From Zygnema circumcarinatum (lineage: Eukaryota; Streptophyta; Zygnematophyceae; Zygnematales; Zygnemataceae): a DNA stretch of 41,067 bases. The DNA is taken from positions 3,992,596 through 4,033,662 of the forward strand of contig CM074807.1 in assembly GCA_037447605.1 (NCBI GenBank). Reading direction: 5' to 3'. The notes beneath the pieces were generated by a model, which did no database searches, had not been told where the DNA came from, and saw only the letters and a list, made by a program, of their open reading frames with translations. This document shows, one piece after another, positions 33,574 to 41,067 of the stretch (position 1 is its first letter; each line of letters begins with the position of its first letter). The translations under genes and the position numbers were made by a program.

Positions 33574-33858
33574 GTGAGAGATACCACGGGCATCATCACT
33601 AGAGGCTTCACCGGCAAGCAGGAAGATGCAGAGTCTTGGCTGAGACACCTTGAGGAGAAGGCAGCGCAGGCAGACCTGAAGGAAGACCAGTGGATCAAGC
33701 TTGCTCTTGGAGCGCTGGAAGGCGAGGCAGTCAACTGGAAGCTGTCCCGAAACTGGCACAAAGCAGATGTCGTCGCCACCCTGACAAGGGACACATTCAA
33801 GCAAGCTTTCAGAACAGCGTTAGTTCAGATCCGATCAACATCTTTGGAGCCGACTTAA
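33574..33858 (+). pseudogene. Gag remnant (element 2)
   Basis: One open stretch of about 90 codons: FTGKQEDAESWLRHLEEKAA, DQWIKLALGALEGEAVNW, TFKQAFRTALV. This is the Retrotrans_gag helical pattern (W..LE, A...L.G.A..W, F...F). The frame is lost afterwards. Confidence 0.75.
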
Positions 33859-33859
33859 G

Positions 33860-35500
33860 CTACATAGAAATGCTGATGATGGCCGGCTGTTTAATTCGCG
33901 GAAGCGCTTTGTGCAATGGCAAATACGATTGAGAACTTGCGACTTTTCGAAGTGCTCGATGGTTCATAAAACCTGCATCGGTGAGAAGGATCTCCACGGA
34001 TGTCATTGTAATTGCAGACAACCCACCAGCCAGTGCCGGGCATTGTTAGGCGAGGCGAGCGAATTGAGAAGGATCAAGAGAGAGGCAGCGTATGCGACCC
34101 GCATTACATGAAGCGGCCTGAGATCAGCGGCAGATCGGCTCTACGGCGGTTCACGAGCCACGGGAATCACTTGATTTATTCGATCCTACGCTACGTCTAA
34201 TGGAACAAGCCTACCTTCTCACGTCGTCCTTTCGGGGCGTCAGGGCGGCCAATAGTGCGACCTGCGGCCATAGCCCGGCCGCAACTAAGCCCCTTCCCTT
34301 TCCCCATACTACTCATGATCGGTAGCATCCCATTGGCCCGGCGGTGAACATCCTCGCATTACGAGATGTTTCGTCCATGATACTCGGGCTCATATTCGTC
34401 GCCTTTGCGAAGAGAGAGAGCTGCCCGGGGCGATCTGCGTCGAATAGCCTTGGTGAAGTTAGGGCGTCACGTCTTGCACTGCGGCTGAATCATATCCGCT
34501 GGCTTCGTTGCGGACCATGGGCCTTGCACCTTACGTGGGATCCGCGGGACATGATGCGGGTATTATTGCATCGAGAATACCAGTGAGAAGGCCGAAGAGG
34601 GGAAAGAAGCTGGCTGAAGAACTCACTGCGAGATCGCAACCCGTGGATATGCCTCCCGGTGATCCACCGAGCTCGGCTCCCTTTAGCGCCTCCACCTCCT
34701 TCACCTTACACCATCTGCGGCGACCACCTATCATCTGCTTCATGGACTCCCCACTCCCACATCCAAGCGTGTTGGGTCGAGGCCACGGTCTGCTGCAGAT
34801 CACGCCTTCTTAGGGTTGGCGGCATTTCAACCGACCTTGTCTGAATCCCCATCCTTACAGGCGGATGCTCAAGCGGATCCTTGAGAGATTGCAGCGCCCT
34901 TATGTGACTCCACAATCAGCGGCGATCCTCATTCTCATCCCTGCCATTCCTCCTGCCAATGTCCAGCGGCGCGGTTCACCAGACGCGGCTCCGCGGTCGC
35001 CACCCTGTCAGAAGAACGGTCATCCCCTCCCACCACTTGAATTAAATCCCAGCAGGATCCTGCTGAGGAAGTGAAGATCTCCAGTAGTGGCCGGCCGGCG
35101 TAGCGGCAGGAAGTAGAAGCGGCACGGCCAAACCAGAAAGAAGATCTGCGTCGGTGATCCGCCCCGTCGCCCTCGAGCTGACTTCGTTTTACCCCCAGCG
35201 ACGATGCGTCGACCACCCCCGACGAGCTGACACATCCACGATTGAGCAGCATGGTTCGTCAACTCATGGGGAGACAAAGGCTAAGATGCGGCATTACCTT
35301 ATCACGATTGTCACGGCTTGTACCGAAGATGGCGCAGCGTAGTTGGCTGGCCGGCGGCCACCTCTGACACTCCCGCGGTTCTATGGCCCCTCCTCCGGGC
35401 GTCCACGGCGTAGATATCCACCACGCCCAGCTCTGGCGCCTCAGCCAGGACCAGTCGCTCCTCGCCATCCTCAAACTGGTCCAGTCTCCCTCTCATCCCA
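33860..35500 (+). other. Decayed gag/linker region of element 2
   Basis: No domain recognised in any frame. Position between gag and protease suggests decayed capsid/nucleocapsid and linker sequence. Confidence 0.35.
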
Positions 35501-35504
35501 ACGC

Positions 35505-35704
35505 CCAACGTGCGGATCATTGTCAATGTATGGCTCAACGGTCATCCCAGCAAAGCCATGATCGACACAGGAGCCATGCGCACAGTTCTGTCCAAGCCTG
35601 TGATGAAGGCTGCAGGGGTTAAGTTGGACAAGACACTTGAGCCCGTTCCCCGATATGTGGGGGTTGAAGGGAGCTTACATGAAGGATTGGGCGGCGCCAA
35701 TTAG
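35505..35704 (+). pseudogene. Retropepsin remnant (element 2)
   Basis: VNVWLNGHPSKAMIDTGAMR carries the DTGA active site, followed by TVLSKPVMKAAGV. The context fits a Ty3/gypsy protease half-domain. Confidence 0.7.
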
Positions 35705-36419
35705 TCATTAAACACGGCGAGATAGAACGCGGTGAATCGCGGTCATACGACGTGAACACTATTATCTATTTGAGCACCGGATTGAGCATCATGATAGGAG
35801 CACAAATCGACTTTGCTACATGTCGTACCTTATCTGGCGGCGGAATGACGCTCCTTCCCATCATCCTCGAGGTCACTTACCTCGCCTTCCCCGGCGCCCG
35901 CGCGCCCGCAGCCTTGAGGAGTCTCTACCCGGAGAGATCGCGTACGATGGGTCGGCAGCCCCCATTCTTCTTATGGATCGGCCAATTCTGATACCGATGA
36001 CGAGACTCCCCCTCCTGCTCCTCCGAGTCCAGCTCTCGGTGCGCCAACGGACGAACTGTTGCCGCCAGTGATACCTGCACCCAGCTTTCCCCCACATGAG
36101 ACCATCGGCGATGAGGAGTGGTTGGAAATAGAGGGGCAGATGCGATTAGGGCCTGCAGTCCTCTCAGACCCGATCAAGCATTCTCAACTACGCCAAGTGC
36201 TGCGCCGAAATCACCTAGTTTTCGCGGCGTTCGCTCCGGCGTCGGCAAGACTCATGATTGAGCACCACATGCGATGCGGGGGATGCGCCTCGCGTGATGA
36301 CCGACTCCACTGCAGCTTTAAAGCGGCGCGGCGAGCCGATGTCGAGCAACCGGTCGGCGAGCATTAGCGTGGGATTGATGGAACACCGGAGGAAGAGGCG
36401 GGTAAGGCGGCGGCCCGTT

Positions 36420-37204
36420 CTGCTAGCCGGATGGCACACTCCGCTTCTGTGGGGACTACCGAAAACTGAATGCAATAACGAAGTGGGATCCCTACACATT
36501 ACCGGATGTGGACCTGATTCTCCACGGCGTCTCCCCTGATGACCGGTGGTTCTCGGCCCTTGACATCGCAATCATACGGCGGATCCCCTACTTGGCGAGG
36601 GCGATCATTTGCAAAACAGGGAACCACGCGACCACTTGGCGCTTTAATGGAGTGGGCAGTGCTTCCATTGAGGCTCGAATTCCAGTCAGACTCACCAGCG
36701 CACGGCCAACGGTGTTAGGCCCACAATGCGTGCCTTCTACAGAGCCCTTCGTGGATGATAGCCGATCCCACGGCAAATTTAGTCCTCCCACGCAACACAT
36801 TGACCAGAATCACCTTGACTCATCCGGTCTTGGCGTCGAAGATTGCACCCAAGTCGCAATGGGGCCACCGAGAATCACTCATCTGGTACCGCCTGCGGCA
36901 TCGATGGCTGAAACCATCACTCGATAAGATTGAAGCGATTGCCCTCATGCCGATTCCACAGACCCTCACTCAGCTCAAGTCCTTCTTGGGGCTCACCTCA
37001 TTCTATCGCCGGTTCATCGAGGGCTATGCCCTTATCGCACGTCCCCTACATGCCTTGGAGAAGCACGGAGTCCAATACGAATGGAGCCGAGCGCAGGATT
37101 TGGCCTTCCACGCGCTCAAGAGTGCCCTCCTTCAGGCTCCTTGCCTGCATCAATTTGACCCCACCCTTCCCACCATTATTGGCCGGAGTCAGGGCGGGCT
37201 TTAG
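36420..37204 (+). pseudogene. Reverse transcriptase / RNase H connection remnant (element 2)
   Basis: In shifting frames: DYRKLNAI (about 36458-36480), PYTLPDVDLILHGVSPDD (36492-36545), WFSALDIA, then an intact stretch KIEAIALMPIPQTLTQLKSF, LGLTSFYRRFIEGYALIARP, LHALEKHGVQYEWS to about 37190. The catalytic YxDD region between is too decayed to read. Confidence 0.85.
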
Positions 37205-38049
37205 GCGTGGCGGTAAACGTTCGGATAGGGAACACGGTCGGTTGCAAGCGAGTGCGTTGAAGCGAGACCAAATATAGCCCTCTTGAGGAAGGCCGCAGCT
37301 ATCCTCACGGGCACTCCGAGTTCCAAACACTCTTCACGGCTACCGGCGTTATCATCGGTGACCACATGCCCTCACTTGGCGCATCATAGGTACCCTCACG
37401 ACCTAAGTTTGCCCGATGGGTGATGAAGTTGGAGGTATAATGTGCTTAAGGTCCTGCGTCGGTAAAAGTAGTCGCGGCAATCTTTGGCGACCTCGGTCGC
37501 GATCAGCCGGCTCCCTCCTCTGTCCGCGATCCGGCGTTCACGAACCCATCCCTCCACCCACCCTCTTGAACCTGAGCATCTTCCATTGAGATTTTTTATT
37601 GCGCTCAAGCCATGATGTCTATTCGCGGATGGGGCGATCGATATTCGGCCACATACCACCCTCATCGGGAGGACCACGACTTCACCCACGGCCACCCCCA
37701 TGCGGTCCAGTGGAAATCCTCATGGATGGCGATGGCGGCGGCAGCTCGCGTCCTCATTTCCCGGCGCCAATGGCGTCCATTCGGACTCCTCTCTTGGCGC
37801 TACACGTTATGACCCGCCGCAGCTGCCCCCTTATCACCGGATAGAGAGGGCTTCGGCTGCTCCGCGCCTTTCCGGAACCTGCATCGATGATGGCAGGCAA
37901 TTCTCACATTCCTTAGGCCTTCGCGTCTCATTCCCTCTGGCGTAAAATCACGGGCGTGCGCGATACCCAACACAGGCTTCCACCTCGGCGAGAGGAAAGA
38001 AGATGGTAGCGGCTCTACAACTGCGGAAACGCTATTAGCGGCCTCCATG

Positions 38050-38470
38050 TATGATGGCAACTCCTCCGAAGCTTTGCACACCGCGCCAGCGGCAAAGCGC
38101 CTCTGCTCCCCGGACGCCCAACCCCACGGAATGGGTGAGATCCCAATACCTTGGCGTCGCGAAAGAGCTGGGGGCTGTCGACACCTTTTCTATCCCCCAG
38201 CTCGGGACCCCCTCTGGCTACATTCGGGTCTTCCTAGCAGTGGACAGATACACCAAGTGGTGTTAAGTTAAATGCAACGAGAATCACAGCATTCCATCCA
38301 CTACGCTCGCCTCGGCGGCCATCATTCACGCCGCTCTACACCCTACTTCTGTCCACTCGACAGCGGCACGGAATCTGAGGGCATTTGCCAAGCTCATGCG
38401 GGACTTATCATTCACCACACCTCCCGGCCCTCTTTCTCCACTGGCGGGGAATGGGCTTGCGGAAGCGTGC
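38050..38470 (+). pseudogene. Integrase remnant (element 2)
   Basis: EWVRSQYLGVAKELGAVDTF ... VFLAVDRYTKW resembles the integrase core strand after the first catalytic Asp. LDSGTESEGICQ and the downstream GTYH piece resemble the D(T/S)GxE-F region around the second Asp. Very fragmented. Confidence 0.55.
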
Positions 38471-38619
38471 CATTGACGGTCGAGGATGCGTCGTCGCGTG
38501 TAATGGCCGGGTGTGGAGTCGGACGGGTGGGCAAGGAGGCGTGAGGGTAGAGGAGAGAGAAAAGCGGTTTCGGGTTGAATCTGAATTGCGGTCGCCCAGC
38601 TATCGCTTCCCGGTCGAAC

Positions 38620-39225
38620 CCTCTACCTGACATGAGGGGCCGGGCGAGGCCCTGCTTGGCGAGCGCCCGGCGTGTTGGTGTAGCCGATGGCCGGATCGCG
38701 GCGTGGAATATATGTCGGCCTTGGGCGAGGAAGCGCGTGGCGGGTTAAACTTAAAGTCTGCTGCTCGGCTGGCAGCGCGCTCCCCGGCAGCGCGCCGCCC
38801 TGCGTGCTTGGTAGGCTTACCAGCGGCCTTGCATGCATGGCGGCCAGCAGCGTCACGTCTGGCGCGGTCCCTATATGTCGGTCCCGGCGGTCGGTCTTTG
38901 ACGGTTGACGATCCGGCTCTGTGGGCCGAGCGATGCGAGGAGATACCGTGGTGCGTGGCGCCCGGTGGTATGGCATTTACATTTACATTGCTCCCCCTAA
39001 AGGTCGTGGCGTCTGCGTGGGAAGCGTTAAGGCAAAAGCGACGCGGCTTCAGCGGTTTCGCCCGAAGTGCTGCGTGAGGTCGGGAGGGCTCGGCTTCTGA
39101 CCGGTCCAAGTCCTTTTCAGAGTTGCGCCGCGGATTTGCGGCGGGGGCGCCCACGTCGCGATCCGTGCTGCGCTCCTGTGACTTCGCCTCCCAATATAAG
39201 TTCACGAGCTGCTTGATGGGTCAAA
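38620..39225. other. GC-rich spacer, possible LTR of element 3
   Basis: No protein match. A 201-codon minus-strand open frame here is Arg/Ala/Pro-rich and looks like chance coding in GC-rich DNA. Position beyond the chromodomain remnant of element 3 suggests its 3' LTR, but no second copy is in the window to confirm this. Confidence 0.3.
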
Positions 39226-39229
39226 TTGC

Positions 39230-39385
39230 CTTCTTTCTCCCCAGCGTCTTATGTTCAACCCCGTAGCGGCCATCGCGAGATATTAGGTAGGCCGGGAAGT
39301 CGACCCCTTTTCACGGTTGGTGGGTCTGAATGGACTCGACCTGCGTACTTTCGAGGTGCCTTGATATCCTTTGGCGGGGGTGGAG
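39230..39385 (-). pseudogene. Chromodomain remnant (element 3)
   Basis: After a proline run (VPPPPPPK) shifting frames give VESIQTHQP and YGVEHKTLG, matching the element 1 chromodomain (VETIQAHR, YGVEHSTWG). Confidence 0.5.
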
Positions 39386-39407
39386 GTGGTACGCTCCCGT
39401 CACTTTC

Positions 39408-39591
39408 AATAACGGCTGTGACTACGTAAACGCGGATGTATCTTCATGTGAGCCGGTAAAGCCAGCTTGTAAGCGACTTCGCCAATGCGGCTCAAGACCT
39501 TGAATGGCCCGATGAGCAGAGTGGCCACAACTTCTGGGATTCCCAAGTAAGCCTTAGGCCTAAGGAGTTTCGCGATTACTTTCAATGACAC
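39408..39591 (-). pseudogene. Integrase C-terminal GPF module (element 3)
   Basis: LIGPFKVLSRIGEVAYKLAL then PAHMKIHP is the conserved GPY/F module with the following HPVFHVS-type link. Confidence 0.85.
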
Positions 39592-40047
39592 GTCCTTGTT
39601 TGGAAGTGGTGAGAATGGATTTCGTCGACATAGATTCTACTGTCGGAGACTACATCTTTGCCGGTGCCTTACCTGTGCACAGCTCCGGACATGAGTCAGT
39701 AAGATCTACTTGGTGTTGATCCCCGGCTCCTCTCAAGCCCCAGGGTCATCGTTCGGTGGATGCACGCGCATTCAGCGAGGGGCGATTCTTTGATCGCAGG
39801 TTTGCGGAAGGTGGGGATCGACCATAATTGAGAAAAAGAGGGGTCATTACCCGATTGATTCACGATGAGCATTGTTGATGGTATTAGGCGATGGGAGCAA
39901 TGTATCCCAACTCATCGGCGTGGGTCCCCACGCGTAATGCAGCGAGGAAATCCTCCTGTCGCGGTTGACCCTCTAAAAGTCTGGCCGTCGGTTCTTAGGA
40001 TGGCATTTGTCTTTGGCGCTTCTTGGTGCCCACGATTTTAAGTGCGG

Positions 40048-40290
40048 TCAAAATGACGATGCGTCGAGGGGATCTACATTAGAAACAATAGTGGGTACGA
40101 AACCATGCAAGCTCCACACCTTGTCAACGTAGGGGCGCGCCACCTCTTCCGCCCCAGCGGACTTCCGCGTAGGTGCAAAGTGCACCATTTTGCTGAGACG
40201 GTCTACAAACACCATAATAGCATGGAAGTGACCCGTGGGGTTTTGGTAGATGCGTGATGAGATCCATGCAGATCTTTCTCCCACTTCTAC
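40048..40290 (-). pseudogene. Integrase catalytic core remnant (element 3)
   Basis: IMVFVDRLSKMVHFAPTRKS and EEVARPYVDKVWSLHGFVPT, followed by IVSN(V)D with the second catalytic Asp region. Confidence 0.88.
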
Positions 40291-40369
40291 GAAAGGGGGA
40301 GTGAGTGGTTGAAATTTGGCGAGAGATTACGCGATCTTGAGGGGCTTATCACGTTGACCCGAGGGTTGG

Positions 40370-40485
40370 GCGGGCGGCACATATGCCGACACATCCGTCG
40401 TGAGTCCCGGCCACCAAAACTCACGGAGTACTGCCTCGGAGGTTTTGGCAACACCCATGTGGCCCCTGTAAGGAGGATCGTGCAT
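40370..40485 (-). pseudogene. Integrase H2C2 zinc-domain remnant (element 3)
   Basis: HDPPYRGHMGVAKTSEAVLR then EFWWPGLTTDVSAYV matches the HHCC domain (GHxGxxKT, FWWPG). Confidence 0.85.
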
Positions 40486-40589
40486 CTCACACTTAGAATG
40501 AGGCTGGCGATGCGAATTGCCACACTTGGGAGCGTATGCGTGTAGCGGTACCAAAACGTCGTGGAAGTAGCGACACTTTATTCCTTATA

Positions 40590-41067
40590 GCCACTACGGC
40601 CGTCCAAGAACATAGGATCACCAGCATAACCCTCCCGAATCATCTGTCTAAGATCAGAGAGGGTAGGGGGGTCGACCGTGGCGCTGGTTGGGGTATCTAT
40701 GGCTAAACACGTTGGGAAGGGAGAAGGTGAGTTGGCCGGCCCACCTTCTCGACCGCTTTGTTCCTCCAACACTCGGGTCGACGAGCGCACCATCCAGGCA
40801 AGATGACTGGACTGTCTGCTCAACGGATCGGCAACATTCAACCTTCCTGGCCGATATACCCATTTGTAGTCAAATCTTTGGAGGAACTCGGACCAACGGG
40901 CCTGCCGCCTAGATAGTGTCTGTTGGGAGGAGAGGAAGGTCAAGGGCCGGTGGTCTGTGACCAGCGTGACGGCTTCCGCCCCCTCCAAATAGCAACGCCA
41001 TGTCCTCAAGGCGTGAACAACTGCGAGCAGTTCCTGCTCGGTGGCCGAATAGTTTCGTTCAGCTGGG
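40590..41067 (-). pseudogene. RNase H remnant (element 3)
   Basis: Reading from the right edge: RNYSATEQELLAVVHALRTW, then VTLVTDHRPLTFLSSQ, ARWSEFLQRFDYKWVYRPGR and NVADPLSRQ. This is the Ty3/gypsy RNase H with the E and D catalytic positions and the usual tail. The frame is open for about 140 codons, making it the best-preserved piece of element 3. Confidence 0.92.

Larger units (their letters stand above)
32829..38600 (+). mobile_element. Second decayed Ty3/gypsy element (element 2)
   Basis: Plus-strand remnants in canonical order: gag (33.6 kb), protease (35.5 kb), RT (36.4-37.2 kb), integrase (38.1-38.5 kb). It starts with TTGGTATCA just after the second LTR. RT wording (DYRKLNAI, LPDVDLIL) differs from element 1, so it is another lineage. 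No matching downstream LTR was found. Boundaries are approximate. Confidence 0.72.
39226..41067 (-). mobile_element. Third decayed Ty3/gypsy chromovirus (element 3), runs off right edge
   Basis: Minus-strand remnants in the order RNase H, integrase zinc domain, integrase core, GPF module, chromodomain remnant. The integrase core (FVDRLSKMVHFAPTRKSAGA) closely resembles that of element 1, so both belong to one chromovirus lineage. RT, protease and gag should lie right of the window. Confidence 0.85.

Noticed and set aside
38600-39205. A 201-codon minus-strand frame as a gene
   Set aside because: Arg/Ala/Pro-rich, GC-driven, overlaps open frames on the other strand, and no domain is visible; probably LTR or spacer.

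Overview
The window looks like nuclear DNA of a plant-lineage (streptophyte) eukaryote. The evidence is intron-rich genes with GT-AG splice sites, TTTAGGG-type telo-box motifs (AAACCCTAA) near gene starts, a protein with a chloroplast-transit-like N-terminus, a PRP16 helicase with plant-type wording in its motifs, and chromodomain Ty3/gypsy retrotransposons. Very long GA/CT and pentanucleotide microsatellites in introns would fit a repeat-rich genome such as a charophyte alga or early land plant. The exact organism is inference.

Left half (1-24 kb): four protein genes could be assembled exon by exon. (1) A PLAC8-family membrane protein on the minus strand, running off the left edge; its first intron holds about 1.3 kb of GA/TA microsatellite. 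(2) A complete six-exon minus-strand gene for a probable chloroplast protein with UVR motifs and an ApaG domain (300 aa). (3) A complete 17-exon plus-strand gene for the second-step splicing helicase PRP16/DHX38 (1310 aa). (4) A single-exon minus-strand gene for a CHTOP-like mRNA-export adaptor with Arg-Gly repeats, convergent with PRP16. Between genes 1 and 2 lies a 910-bp foldback transposon with long inverted arms and an 8-bp target duplication, followed by a partial tandem duplicate.

Right part (about 25.7-41 kb): a nest of decayed Ty3/gypsy retrotransposons. Element 1 (plus strand, two roughly 0.7-kb LTRs, PBS, polypurine tract, protease, RT, integrase, chromodomain) is a chromovirus. 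Element 2 (plus strand; gag, protease, RT, integrase) follows directly after the second LTR and has different RT motifs. Element 3 (minus strand; RNase H, integrase, chromodomain remnant) is a chromovirus running off the right edge. All are broken by many small indels.

No new multi-gene system is apparent. The most unusual observation is that several introns carry a strong pyrimidine-rich 3' splice site followed quickly by an in-frame stop, while the acceptor required by protein homology lies 23-112 nt further downstream in a poor context. Four such cases fall in PRP16, which itself acts at the 3' splice-site step, and one in the PLAC8 gene.
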